Program-made: the position numbers and the translations under genes | Assembly (NCBI GenBank): GCA_950295325.1 | Contig: OX485807.1 | Location: forward strand, 11,309,001 to 11,373,000 | Direction of reading: 5' to 3' | Length of the DNA: 64,000 nt | From: Polytrichum commune | Taxonomy: Eukaryota > Streptophyta > Polytrichopsida > Polytrichales > Polytrichaceae | The notes under the pieces: generated by a model | Databases searched by the model: none | Told to the model about the DNA's origin: nothing | What the model saw: the letters and a program-made list of their open reading frames with translations, nothing else | Shown: positions 45,430 through 57,046 of the stretch, in pieces | Layout of the letters: each line of letters begins with the position of its first letter | Position numbering within the stretch: position 1 is the stretch's first letter

Positions 45430-47316
45430 CTAGAGTATCTCTCATCCGCACTAGCGAGGAGTTAGGAGCCACTAAGTTAGGTAAGTGGAAAACCCCAGTG
45501 TCGCTCCCTGCCCTCCAACGTCCAAGCTTCGACCGACGCTGCCTGGCCCTGGCCTTGGCGATGGCGAGGCTGGCGATGGGAATGCGAAGAGGAATGTTGG
45601 TACTGGCGAAGTCGAAACACGTCCACTTCCAAGCTTCGATGCCGCGTGGGATCTTGGCCGCAGCAATTAGGATCAGCATCTCGACGCCAACACCGACGAG
45701 GAGGCTGCTGTTCTGAGAACGGTCACAATGCAGGGCGGGCAGTTGCAGGAAGCGTCCTCGAGCCATTTGGTCGCTGCTCAGGTACAATACGCAATCAGAA
45801 ATGGGAGTCAACATCTGTCAATGTTACGTAATCTCTATTGCTGGAAATTTTCGATTTGGGATGTTGCGCGTCATGTCGCAGTAGGGGTTTCCGTCTCGTT
45901 GGACAGCTGAGGCTGTGGCCTCAGTTAGGGTTTGTTGAATCTCATTCGTTAGAAAGTTTCTGCGTCATCTTAATCAGGGTTTCGAGTGGTGTCTGTATCG
46001 CCGGTTTCTTCGTATGGATCACAAAGCCTTGATGGGGAGTTCTGGATCAAATTTCTTTTCCTTTATTCGTGGCTTATGTCAAATTGCGCTCATCCTTTGG
46101 ACACAATGGAGAGTGGGGAACTTCAGAGTTGATGTGAGGCTGTTGTATGTTTATGAGGGAGGAAGCTCCATTGAGTCGGACGGATCGAGAGTGTGATCGG
46201 CCACTGGCAAGAGAATAGAGAGAAGTAGTAGCCAATAGCAGTCGTGCACTAAAAGGGTTCGGGTCAGGATGGTCCAGCTCATTGCTTTCTGATGTGAATG
46301 GACACTGTTTAGTTGTGGACAGTGGCTACATGTACTTGGCGTAGTTTCTTGTGTCTCAACTTCAGGATTTCAATATACTGTAATTAATTTCAGGTATTCA
46401 GTTGACTCTTTCTACATGATATCTTGTTGCAGCTGGAGTTTTCATTCCTCTTCTCGATCCGAAGCTTTTTTCTTGACGAGGAATTGTCTAAGAAGGAAAA
46501 TTGTTGCCTTGGTTATCCCGATTAGTCAGAGTGACGTTTGATTGTAAAGATCTTTGGTCTCCCTGACTGGTCTTGATGTCTTTTGTAAGACTGTAATGCG
46601 GCTAGGAACCTATTACTTCTATTCGAGATGCAATGGTAGGGTTCAACACTTCAGAACAACGTAAGAATCACATGCTCAACTTCTATTGAGGTCTTCTTCA
46701 ACAGATGTTCTTAAGGTAAATGGTGATGGTTATCAATCGGGGTTCTGTGGAGCCTGGTCATAGTATTCAGGTATGTAGACGAGTCTATTATCCGTGGTTC
46801 AGGTTTGGAGCATTAAAGTACCGCACAGAGTTTGTTTACGTGATTGCCGGGGTTCGCTGAAGAATTCATCTGATAGTGTTGTGTCTACAGAGATATACCT
46901 ACACGTTTAGGTGCTAAATCGAGATGATTACTTGAAACTCTATGCAAACATTCACACATTAAAAGAAGAAGAAACGTTGAGAACTTGCTGTGGCGGATCT
47001 TCAGGGACCTCTTCATTTTCTGAATACTATAATTTATCTGTCTGGACATTTGTTTGTCCAGAAATCACCCAGCAATCTATGGATGTGTACATTTATGTAC
47101 TTTCTAGAGGAACATGATGTGAAGGTGAATTTAAGATTGCATCAGTTAACTTTTGTTCAGATGGCATCATAGGACTGTTATCGGGACATGCTTCAGTCAT
47201 GGATACTTTGTTAGGGAAATATGTGAATCATCCTCTATTACATGCTTTGATTCATATATTATTGCTGAGCTCATTGTTGGTGATGATGTACCGATATTCA
47301 GGACATTGGTACAGTG
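45430..47316 (+). promoter_or_regulatory. Probable long 5' leader of the F-box gene
   Basis: About 1.9 kb with a GC-richer start (45,480-45,790) and many short upstream frames. A possible leader exon ends at GCTCAG|GTACAA (45,780) and a possible acceptor lies at ATATTCAG (about 47,300) just before the start codon, giving one or more leader introns. Upstream ATGs, for example at 45,728 (60-codon frame), would act as uORFs if transcribed. Transcript structure is inferred only from splice-like signals. Confidence 0.4.
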
Positions 47317-48585
47317 ATGGTGGAGGCCGAGTCACAGTACAGACAGGAGGCACTCAAGCCATTTATGGAGTGTGCACTCAATGTCTGGAAGGACACAGAT
47401 CCTGGCGTAGAACTAGTTACTGCTTCAAAGATGCAAAAGTCTACAATTAAGGCTAGCAACGGGAAGTACTGCAAGGAAGGAGGTGAAGAATTGAATGGTC
47501 AGCTATGGAGCATGCTTCCTGAGGAGCTTGTTGATCGAGTTCTGGCCTTTCTTCCCATTCACAGCTTATTCCGAGCACGCACTGTCTGCAAACGCTGGTC
47601 ATCCATAGTTTTCATACCTGAGTTTGTAGACCTTCGGGCGAAGTTATCGGAAGTGGGTTGCACAGAGGACTCATACTATCTCATGTTCCCCTCCTATGGA
47701 GAAAACCTAGACTGCTCGGCATATTATCCATCTTCTGGGCACTGGCAGAGTTTACCTAGTCTTTCATTTCTGCCTGCGCAGGTAAAGACAATTCGCCAAG
47801 GTGCAGGAGGATTACTCCTTGTACTTGACAATCGAACCTGGGTATTCCATGTATGTAACCCCTTCACAAAAAGCTGGAGAGAGATTCCTCGATTGACCCA
47901 TATAGGTAAAGAGTGTCAAACAGCAAGTGCTATGGTGGCTGCCAAAGACTCGAAAAGCTACAAGATAATCGCAGCAGGCATTGCACATACACAGGTATAC
48001 GACTCCATGACTAATAAGTGGACTGTGAGTAGTGGCTTCCCTGGGCACTTGGAAATTCTGATGTTTCGGAGAGCTGTGTGTCGTGGCATATTGTACATTG
48101 TTGCTCTTCAAGCACAGGAGCTGAATCGGATTGGACTTGTAGCATATGATGTCCAAACCAGCCATTGGATGGAAATTGAAGACAAGCTTCCTCCAAGGTT
48201 TGTCAATGGTCATGTGGTGGAGTGTGGGGATTATGTGGCAATGGTGGCAAACGTGTGTACTGAAGAGCGAGGCCACACCACAACAACTAGCCTTCATGTC
48301 TTCAAACTTCATCCTGTCACAAAATTATGGAAAGAGATTTCACGGCTCCCTGATCAGATGTTCAGTGAGTTCATGGAGGAGCGCCGGCTGTGTGGGTACA
48401 GCTGTGTAGGTGTGGATGGTAATGTTTACATTACATGTTCGACAGGTGTTAGGGTATTGGTGTTTGACACCACAATTTGCCAGTGGCATTGGATTGAGAA
48501 CTGCCCATTTCCTCTCAACAGAGGGGACACAGATGGAGTTCACGCCGGATACTCCTTCAAACCCAGCCTGAATGCCTGTGCTTGA
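47317..48585 (+). CDS. F-box protein with kelch/beta-propeller-like C-terminus
   Basis: Single-exon coding region of 422 codons from the ATG at 47,317. Residues about 63-105 are an F-box (LPEELVDRVLAFLP, then FRARTVCKRWSSI), the module that binds SKP1 in SCF ubiquitin ligases. The rest has repeated W- and Y-containing segments (NPFTKSWREIPRL, YDSMTNKWTVSSGFP, YDVQTSHWMEIEDKLP, FDTTICQWHWIENCP), the pattern of a kelch/galactose-oxidase-like propeller that recruits substrates. The nearest relatives I recall are the plant F-box proteins of the At5g15710 type, but I give no symbol. The first ~55 residues are less typical; Met39 is an alternative start. A GTG directly upstream extends the frame by one codon but is unlikely to be used. 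The frame is intact and neighbours are unrelated. Confidence 0.93.
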   Translation: MVEAESQYRQEALKPFMECALNVWKDTDPGVELVTASKMQKSTIKASNGKYCKEGGEELNGQLWSMLPEELVDRVLAFLPIHSLFRARTVCKRWSSIVFIPEFVDLRAKLSEVGCTEDSYYLMFPSYGENLDCSAYYPSSGHWQSLPSLSFLPAQVKTIRQGAGGLLLVLDNRTWVFHVCNPFTKSWREIPRLTHIGKECQTASAMVAAKDSKSYKIIAAGIAHTQVYDSMTNKWTVSSGFPGHLEILMFRRAVCRGILYIVALQAQELNRIGLVAYDVQTSHWMEIEDKLPPRFVNGHVVECGDYVAMVANVCTEERGHTTTTSLHVFKLHPVTKLWKEISRLPDQMFSEFMEERRLCGYSCVGVDGNVYITCSTGVRVLVFDTTICQWHWIENCPFPLNRGDTDGVHAGYSFKPSLNACA

Positions 48586-50239
48586 TACATCCAACATCCT
48601 TTCTGTAGTTAGTCTTCCGGAATCTCGTACGGAGGTAGGAGGTAGCCAAATAATTTGGCACCAATAGGGATGGTGGAAGGTTTGGAATTACTCGAACCAC
48701 ATGGAGGGAGACTCCCAATTTTTAATCTTCTTATCACAACTTGGTGGCGGTAGGAGGACCTGGATCAAATCGGTAATCTATTTTGTATATTAACGATTCT
48801 GCTCAATTGGAAGAAATTGTAATTTTGGTCTGTGTACAACTGATCATGTGAAAGTCCTTGTGTTAGTTCACTTCAAGAGTATCTAAGTGTAAAAGTGGGC
48901 TTGGGATTTGTGGTGCTCAGGTTATTAGGGGTCCTGCTATGAACCTGCCTCTTGTAGGTTTTGTGGTTAACACATCCCTTTCTAGATTACTAGATTACTT
49001 TGTTGTGTCTGATACTATTTCCAGGCTCAGATCAGCTCAATGAAATCAAACATATAGCTCAATCATTGAACCTTTTCCAATTGGAAATCCTATGAATCTA
49101 CTCAAGTTTCAGGAACTGGAATGGAAACTGCTTTTGGACCCTATTGGAGTATATGATTGTCAACCAGTCAGCACCAACCCTGTCAACTTAGATGATCATG
49201 AATTTTGCAGAGCAAAGATGTACCTAGACACCTCAGTGCAAACTTGCATGAAGCAAAGCAGGCATCATGAGACAAAATTGCCTCCACAAGCTCATAAAGG
49301 CTCAAAAGGCTGAAAAAACCCTATTAGCTACTCCATCCCCTACCCCCCACTGCTAAGGCCATGTCCTTCCAATAACACAACAACCAAAGACAGGCCCTCA
49401 TGTTCCGGGGAGGAGTGGGCTGTAAAGGTCCATACTGTCTCGTAGATTCTCACCCAACGGCTCAAATTGAGCACTACAAGGCCTGACAATCAAGTGAGTC
49501 AAATCCTCGCTGGGAAGAAGACAGCCTACAGGTGCATATCTGTAAGGCGCCATGCTCATTAGCGCAAAGAAGTGGATGACGAACTGCAATGCAACAGGTC
49601 ATTTATCCGATTTGAGCCGGAAACCAAACGTAATTGGTGAGCATTCGTCAATTTTGGAGCACCAATTTGTGAATCCCCAGAACTGTATGAACACTAAAAC
49701 CTTCACTCCATCTGATAAGAGATTTGAGCCCTTATGACTATTGCATACATGATTCAAACAAAGCATACAAGTTATTCACCCCTAGCTACATTTTGACATT
49801 TGCTTTCTCCCAATCTGTCCCTGTTTTTGTCCAAATTTGCCCATGTCTTGTGTTGTGGACACCTAGAGACTTTTAGGTGTGCTCTAGTTAGAGATCTATG
49901 AGACATGCATAAGATGTGATTTTGGGACGGGGATGGGAGTAGCATGGAGAAAGGGATTTATCGTATGCAAAAGTATACCTCTCATCCATCCAAAATAAAA
50001 ACTTGTTCCCATATAAGTTTGTTGTCGATTCATCTCAAATGGCCTCAAGTACACTAATTCGGGGTCTTTGAAGCTATTTCCGGTGTCAAATATACTTTAA
50101 AAAATAACCTTCGGACTGCATGTTATTTCAAGGCTATTATGTTGGATGGATGAGAGGTGCGCTTGTATACAATATTTCCCTCTCTCCGGAGTAGCAACCT
50201 CTACTTAACATGACACACCAATTTCAATGTTGCACAAGA
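48586..50239. other. 3' flank of the F-box gene and intergenic DNA
   Basis: The first ~450 bp are probably 3' UTR; I see no certain poly(A) signal. A possible terminal exon on the minus strand is listed at 49,398-49,583. The remainder shows nothing recognisable. Confidence 0.45.
49398..49583 (-). pseudogene. Possible terminal exon fragment, unknown protein
   Basis: Minus-strand stretch preceded by a good acceptor (CATTGCAG, AG at 49,584-49,585) and open for 61 codons to a TGA. The peptide has a protein-like look (FALMSMAPYRYAPVGCLLP, then THLIVRPCSAQFEPLG) but I do not recognise the family. No upstream exon was found within the next kilobase, so it may be an orphan exon or a chance frame. 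Confidence 0.25.
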
Positions 50240-50512
50240 TTGAAGGCTTGTGACCATTGCATTCGAAGACCTCTCATTGGTTGAAAAGGTTGAGACCGTC
50301 CAAGTCTACTTCACACTAGAAGGTGAAGGCCTAAGGGCCCGAAGAATTTATCATGGATGAAAAGCCTACATGGATTCCTACATGGCAAACTTTGAATAAT
50401 GTTTCAAGAGGTAGGCTTGATGCAAATTCCAACCGACCATGTCAATTAATAAACAACTAATATGGCCTTTGGTTGAGGGTCATGGGCCCTTGGCTTGTGT
50501 GTGAAGTGGCCC
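50240..50512 (-). mobile_element. Degenerate GGGCCACTTCACAC-family MITE, copy 4
   Basis: Right end GTGTGTGAAGTGGCCC (to 50,512) is intact and the interior follows copy 1 (GTGACCATTGCA, CTCTCATTGGT, CCTACATGGATTCCTACATG) with large deletions. The left end has diverged; its limit is approximate. Confidence 0.75.
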
Positions 50513-50515
50513 TTA

Positions 50516-51074
50516 GGGCATGTTTACACCAAAGGCACTAGGCCCATGGCTCTTAAATGACCATAGTACCCCACTTTTATGGATGAGACCATAGAGAAGT
50601 CCATGGACTATAGCCCAAAGTCTTTTGGAGGGCCCAAGCCTTTAGTGTAAACCCAAATTCATGTTACAATTTATGTCAGGTCTACCTTCAAGAGCCATTC
50701 CCAAAACATTTCATGTGGATTTTTCATCTATTGAAGATGTTATGGGATGTGGTCCAAACCTAAACTATTTTGTCTAATTAGAATGGGTAACCATTTAGAG
50801 TTACACATTGCTCTAACATTTTACTGACATCATCATTTATTACCAACGAAGTTATATCATATTCTTCGACGTGCAAACTAACTACTTATGTTATTTGGAT
50901 AAAAAATATTACTCTTAATACAATGTTGGAACAATGCGTAACTCCAAATCATAACCCACACTAATTAGACAAAATAGTTGACCCTCATGTAAACCTAAAG
51001 CGGGGCCCGTGACACTCTCAACCAATGAGAATTCTCAATAGCCATGGCCTAATGGATGTCGTGTAAAGAGGCCC
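50516..51074. mobile_element. MITE with GGGCATGTTTACAC ends
   Basis: 559 bp, starting GGGCATGTTTACAC and ending GTGTAAAGAGGCCC, with TTA on both sides (50,513-50,515 and 51,075-51,077). Inside, the phrase GTTTACACCAAAGGC recurs inverted at 50,637-50,651, so a shorter element may be nested. A fold-back unit (50,765-50,977) has also inserted. It directly adjoins copy 4 of the other family; the shared TTA lies between them. Confidence 0.75.
50765..50977. mobile_element. Nested fold-back element
   Basis: 213 bp with long terminal inverted repeats of about 60 bp starting CTATTTTGTCTAATTAG. A single arm of the same family is at 21,421-21,470. No target duplication identified. Confidence 0.7.
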
Positions 51075-51077
51075 TTA

Positions 51078-51828
51078 GTGTAGACGGTGTCTATTCTCTC
51101 TGGGAGAGCTTGCAAGGGTGATAGAGAGCGTGGGAAAAAATCGCGGGTGCGGGGAACGGGACTCGTGCACAGATCACGGGTCCCGTCCCCGGGCCTCCGC
51201 TCGGAGTCGCCCTTGTGCAATTCCCTGTTTCGAGCAAGCCGTGTGGGCCACTGGAAGAGGGAGGAGAGTCGGAGCGCCCGCATCGCTCCATCTTCCGCGC
51301 TCTCCACTCTCCGACTTGCATCGTCGCAACTTGCCATCCACGCGACTCACTTCACAAATTCCACATCCTCTCGTCGCTTCAGGTAAAGGCTCACCTCTCC
51401 ACCTCCATTTTTATGATGCATTAGGTTTTCAAGCGTGGGTTTGGAAGAGTACCGTTGGAGTGGTGGGTTGATCGACGTCTCCTCGAAGCAAGTTCAGATC
51501 TCATTCCTTGCATTTTTGCTTCGGAGTCAGTCACACTCAACTCCGGGTGGGTCGGAGAGAGGTTTGGTTAAGAATTCAGGTTTGAGCTAGGATAGATCGG
51601 CGTACAGCTTCTTGAGCTCGTCCTACCGTAGTTTCTGTGTGTTTGGAGCCGGAGATTGGCTTGGAAGCTTACACAAGTACAAGGGAATGTGGACAAGGGC
51701 CAGCATTGCTGTGAAGAAGTGTGTTGAGACTCTTACGGTGGCGGCAATTTGAAAATTGTGTACAGGATTTTTCACAGGGTTAGGCGGAATTGTTCAAACT
51801 TGGAAGGAGAAGTTCTGTGGAACTACCC
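51078..51828 (+). promoter_or_regulatory. Promoter/leader region of the SNAP33-like gene
   Basis: GC-rich stretch (51,090-51,380) ending at TTCAG|GTAAAG (donor at 51,383) and a possible acceptor TGTACAG| at 51,765 suggest a leader exon and a leader intron of about 380 bp. Open frames on both strands here follow from base composition. The MITE stack ends immediately upstream, leaving very little unique promoter DNA. Confidence 0.45.
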
Positions 51829-54710
51829 ATGTCTGGCCTCTTCGGTCGCTCAGCACGGGGAGCTTCGAAGGAGACGAGCTCCTTCGAAGATGAGGAGGTT
51901 CCCACGACATCCAATGGGGCCAAGACTACGGGACGGGCGAAGAACCACTTCGATGATGAGGACGGGTATGCTAAACCTCCCCGCGGTGCGGGAAAGAAGG
52001 ATACACACAAGGGCGCGCTAGCGAATGCATCCTCGGGACCGGATTCGGATGAGCTTTTCAGCTACGGGAACTCGAAGCCAAAACCCGGGTACGTTGCTCA
52101 GAATGGCTATGGGCAAAACGATGGTGAGGCCCCCAGTGAGGAGTATGTGAACCAGGCAGTTCAGGATTTGGAGGTGCACGCTGTTAAGAAGTCGCAGGAG
52201 ACGACGTCTACATTGAAGAATTGCTTGCGGGTTGCCAATGACACAATGTCGGTTGGAGCCACGACTTTGATGACCTTGCATGATCAGGGGATCCAGATCG
52301 AACGGACCCACGACAGAGCTGTGGATCTTGACCAGCATTTGAGCAGGGTATGTAGTGCTCATCTTCCATCATATGATGATCGTCCTCTTGAGCAACCGAA
52401 CAAGTTAATCTGTTACTAATTAGAAGATTCATTCATTTGGTTTTGTGAGTATTTGAAAGAGGATTTCAACGCATCTCAGGATGTATCATTTGGGTATGGA
52501 ATAAGTTGTGAATTCTCAAAGTGTCGCCTACAGGTGTAACTCATTTTCGATACTTCCTCTGATAGGCTCGCATTGTTCTGGTCGTGTATATATTTGTAAT
52601 CAAAATGTAGGTTATATGGTCGCCTTTTGGTGAAGTTTCTTTTGGACCCGGGGTGCATGGTGCTCATCCTCCATCGTATGATCTTCCTTTTAAGCCACCG
52701 AGTGAAGTCCTTGCTAATTATGAATGGCTAAGTGTATTGTGAACAATTCAAAGGAAATTCATATGCATTTCAGGATGGATTATTTTGATACCGTTTGAAT
52801 AAGTCACGAACTCTCAAAGTGCTGTCTAGGGGTGTAACTCAGAATCGAATTCTCATACGCTTGCATGTTCTGGTCGTGTGCATCTATGTAATCAATATGT
52901 AGGTTTTGTGGTCAACTTTTGGTTAAGTTGCTTCTGGGTATTTTTACCTCATTACTAGCATTATGTATTTAGGAATTCAACCCTCTGCGGAGTTGAGCTA
53001 GTCATCTTACAATCAGAGGGTTGATTTCGGGATAATGCAGTTGGGTTGCTGACCTGTACTGGTGAACAGCCACCCACACATTGTGGGGAAGCCATATTGG
53101 GATTTCAATCAGATGCAGACTCCCTCCATGGAAAATTATGGAATTCATTTAATGCTGAGGTTGCTGTTGGGTGGTGATTATGTACATGCGTAGTATTTCG
53201 TTTGGGACACTTCAGTTATCTGATTAGCAAAACTCTGGGGTGAGCTATGCACAATGTGCAGTGCAAAACCTTGTCAAATGCTAGATACATATGAAATAGG
53301 CTGGCTCTACCATTTAGTACAGCATGCCTGGGAGTCTGATAACCACCATCAGAGCAGGGAAACCTTTTCTATGTTGGCAGGAAGGCTTTACATCCAAGGC
53401 TTTTGTTGTCTCAAACATCAACAGTACACTGGTGTGAGGTTTGGATGTATGTCTGTTGAGGATTCTGATAAGAGGTGTGTTGTTGTCTGCAGGGAGAGAA
53501 GCTTTTAGGCAGTCTTGGAGGAATTTTCTCAAAGACATGGAAAGCCAAGAAAACCAGAAAAATTACAGGACCAATGGTTGGCCGAGGTAGAACTTCCACC
53601 TTATCAAAGTGTGTAGTTCCTTTGTGATAATAGACGTATTCTTGCGGTAACACAATGACATGTGAATAAATTGTGTTTAAGGAGCGTCTTGCTCTGTGTC
53701 CTATTTTTATGTGTTGGTTGATTAAATCTCGAATTTGATGGCCGCCATGTGCAGTCGACAAGCATAACCACAAGGAGAGTGCTGAGGATCGTGAAGCTCT
53801 TGGCCTTAATGGGGTAACTGAGAAGAAGAAGTCCGGATCCAACCATGATACAAGTTCATTCCATGGTCAAGTTGAGGTATGAGTTGTTGCTTATGTGAGG
53901 TCCTGTTTAATTGTTTTCAATGGTTTTCTGTCTTTTCTCATGTGAAGCAGTGTGCTACTTTGAGGAAGTGTTTGGAGATTATGGGTCTAATTGCTTTATT
54001 TTTTCTTGTAAACAGGCTGAGAGAGAGACTCAAGACGATATGCTTGATGACTTGAGCACCGTGCTCTCACAGATGAAGGAATTGTCCATGGACATGAACA
54101 CAGAAATTGAAAGGTATTTACTCCTAATTTTGTATGACGCCCTTTAGGGTTCAGGGTATTTCAAGGGTTTATTTTGGTGAAAGAAATCAGCATGCACCAT
54201 CTTGTTTTGTCTGGGAAAAATAGTGTGTATGATAGAGGTGGGTCAATTGTTAAGTAACATGTCAATAGGAGAAAGTCTAATGGACGTGTCATCTTGGGCT
54301 TCTGCAACCCCTCTCCAAGATATCAGTGGAATACACATGCTATATGTGAAGAGTGAAAATTCTTACAATGAAAACCAACTGTTCTTCGTTTCAAATAATG
54401 GTGGCCCACAATTTGTAAGGACCACTCCAGATTTGCACTCCTGAAACCAACTATGCCTACAACATTCGTCTAATTCACACCAATCAAAATAAATGGTGCA
54501 CCTCGTCTTAAATGTTTTATAAGCTGTTAGTGCTCATTTGTTCAAGTCTGAATTGCAAACTAAAATTTTGAGCATCTATGGGGCTGAATCATGTACTATG
54601 TGTGCAACAGGCAAGCCCCTGCCATTGGGCATCTTCATGACGATATCCAGGAGCTTAATTCTCGAGTCCAGAGAGCCAATGTTCGTGGACAAAGGTTGCT
54701 CCGAAGATAA
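51829..54710 (+). CDS. SNAP33: SNAP33-type t-SNARE (SNAP25-like, Qb+Qc), five exons
   Basis: Exons 51,829-52,347, 53,493-53,586, 53,755-53,876, 54,016-54,113 and 54,611-54,710 join in frame to 310 codons; all four introns are GT-AG. The family supplies two SNARE helices to plasma-membrane fusion complexes with syntaxins such as the cell-plate syntaxin KNOLLE. Residues 1-100 are polar and disordered-looking. The Qb helix lies at about 105-173 with the central-layer Gln at 153 (LHDQGIQIERT). Then comes the plant-conserved GEKLLGSLGGIFSKTWKAKK segment. The Qc helix starts near 246, with its central Gln at 279, the first full codon of exon 5. It lacks the Cys cluster used for palmitoylation in animal SNAP25, as is usual in plants. 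Length fits Arabidopsis SNAP33 (about 300). Start chosen because the N-terminus aligns in style and an upstream in-frame extension has only non-ATG starts. Confidence 0.95.
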
Positions 54711-56104
54711 TTTCCTCAACAACATTCTTTCTGACACTGCTGATCAATTTCGAGCAGCTTTACCCCTCATTAGCATAGTGGATTCTTATAGGAAAGCACA
54801 ACTTGTGTTTCATTTGGCCTGTCCTGGAACCTGTCTAGGTGTAGAAAGCGACCTGAGCATATCTAGCAGGACCTTAAGTAGCCGCCTACATTATTTGATT
54901 GTCAATAACACCCCTTTGATGGCGTGTGTTTAGGTAGACATCGGGGCTTTTGTGAAGTATTTGAAAGATTCTTTGACACACTGTTTGCTAGGCGGATTGG
55001 CCCTCATTTCTCTAATCTATTTTGTGCTGGACGTTGGTGGTTGGAAGTCACCATGTCAGCTTTCATCTAATTGTATCTTCTCACTTCTATATGGTGTGGA
55101 TCTAAGGAAGTTTCAGCTACCTTAATTGCATGCATCTATCTTGAGGATCAAAGTCCTCACATTCACCATATTTTAATCAAGTACAATTCGCTCACATTCA
55201 CACATAAGCGAATCTGAGTCCCACTTTGAAGAATCTGCTTGGATCATGAATACCCTTTCTTGAATAGCATATTGGTCTACCTGTTACATGATGAATCCAC
55301 TCGTGCAAAACGGAATTGTGCTGCATGTAAGCACCAATATGCTTTATGATTCTCGATTCTTGCTGTGAACAGTGTGCCTGATTTTCTCAAGGTACATGAG
55401 AAATGAAACCCGCCAGTTTTAGAGCATGAATGCAAAGCAAAGTGCTATGCTTGCTGATACGAGCAAAATATCTCCTGCACAGAAAGCCACGGAATGAACG
55501 ATCAGTGGAAGGGTGCAGAAATGTGGACTTGATGATATGAAGCAGTTCTGATGATGTATTACATCTCCAAGTTTTCAGAGATAGGAGTGAAAGACCTATC
55601 AAGTCAACAACCACTCTGGGCCTCTCAATGCACAAAAATGTGTACTTGAGCTACATACTTTCTTCTAAAGCCAATTGTGTCAAAATCAACTTCATCTAGG
55701 ATCAGCTAATTCTTCAAGTGCACTTTTCAAAGCAGTTATCTTAGTATTATTGAAGATTTGGAGTTTACATACACAACCTGGGTGATGCAAACACATACTT
55801 AATATTTTGATCATCAACGTGAGATATGACTATATTTTCATTATCTCTTTGACATAAAAATAATGTACTAAAGATACTTTCAAACTCCTAAACAAAAATA
55901 TTTTGATTTTAAGACTCCTCGGTGAGGCTTGTAGAAATTGTGTATATAGTTCGGATATTGAGCTCCTTAATCGTTCAAAGGTTAAGACCTCATGAACATA
56001 ATATAATGTGATGTACAATCTTGGAGCCTGCATTCCGAAAGGAAAACAATACCTCTATTGTGAAGCTTGGTAAATCGTGACCAGTGTAGAGGAGCATGGT
56101 CTCC
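54711..56104. other. 3' flank of the SNAP33-like gene and intergenic DNA
   Basis: No poly(A) signal pinned down and no further gene recognised. A minus frame at 55,387-55,635 has no features I can interpret. Confidence 0.45.
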
Positions 56105-56340
56105 CATTCACGTTGGTGTAGTGTCACCAACACTAAATGCCAGTTTAACTTTATTTGTCATCCATTGTAAATTTTTTTGGACATTGTAGATTTACAATGT
56201 TGCAATTACCGTTGCTTACTAAGTGATTTTTCATCCAAACTTCAATCATCCACGACAATATTTCACTACGGAAATGTTGCGATGTAGAATATACAAAAAT
56301 AGAAGTGGATGAACTAAAAATAAGTTTGGATGACAATACT
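56105..56340. repeat. Palindrome-bearing repeat family, partial copy
   Basis: Matches 2,800-2,960 (TGTAGTGTCACCAACACTAA, ACAATGTTGCAATTACNGT, TTCAATCATCCA) in the same orientation; the 9-5-9 palindrome part is missing. Confidence 0.7.
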
Positions 56341-56404
56341 TGTAAACCTATTTCTTAAGAGGTGTTTGTAGAAAGGTTACCCCAGTGACATAAACTACCA
56401 TATG

Positions 56405-56940
56405 ACACTCTATAAGGTTGGGGCATCTATAACCAATAAAATAAGAGGGTCTGCATCTGTTTAGGAGGAGTAATAGCAGGGACGTATTTTTCTTGCAAAG
56501 AGAAACAAATTCTAAGGAGAATGAAAACAAAAAAAAATGCAATTTCTTTTCTCTTCATGAATATGGAAATTGTTACATATTTGAAAGCGGTAAAGTTAGG
56601 GTAACTCATAGTCAATCTATAGGTTCACCCATATACCCCTGGCTGGGGCGAACCGACCCGTACACTGGTTCCTTGGAGGCCAGGGTTTAGGCATCCAACA
56701 AGGAACGAGTGTATGGGTTGTTCGCCCAAATCTATACCCCTCATCTAAATTCTAATGCTTGGCTATGATGGTTGTCAAAACTCTTATGATGCTAATCAAT
56801 CACAAGACGCCACCACCACAAAAACCTCAACTTCCTTTGCCTAAAAATAAACATAGATCTCATCCATGTCCACACAACATCACATGACCCTGGTGAGCCG
56901 CTAAATGAACCTGTCGACTATGGATGCCTTGACCTTCCAA
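56405..56940 (-). repeat. Inverted dispersed copy of part of the tandem unit (~185-600)
   Basis: Reverse complement of the duplicated unit's left part: both share GGTTACAGATGCC-type, CCTAATTTGATTGC-type and GTCGACTATGGATGCCT landmarks in inverted order, with many substitutions. An unrelated ~130-bp stretch (about 56,592-56,720) interrupts the match. The short frames here parallel frames in the tandem unit only because the DNA is related. Confidence 0.8.
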
Positions 56941-57046
56941 TATCTAAGGTAGAGGGTGTCAAAATCAACACCCCATCCAAAACCAACACCTATAAATGCC
57001 TCCCAATTGTCAACACTCTACAACCTTGAACCGTACCTAGAGGTGT

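Noticed and set aside
45212-45814. 200-codon minus-strand frame over the F-box leader region
   Set aside because: Seems a by-product of the GC-rich stretch; other frames on both strands are also open there, it has no recognisable domain and it lies antisense to the likely leader.
47812-48312. 166-codon minus-strand frame
   Set aside because: Exact shadow of the F-box coding region on the opposite strand, no motif of its own.
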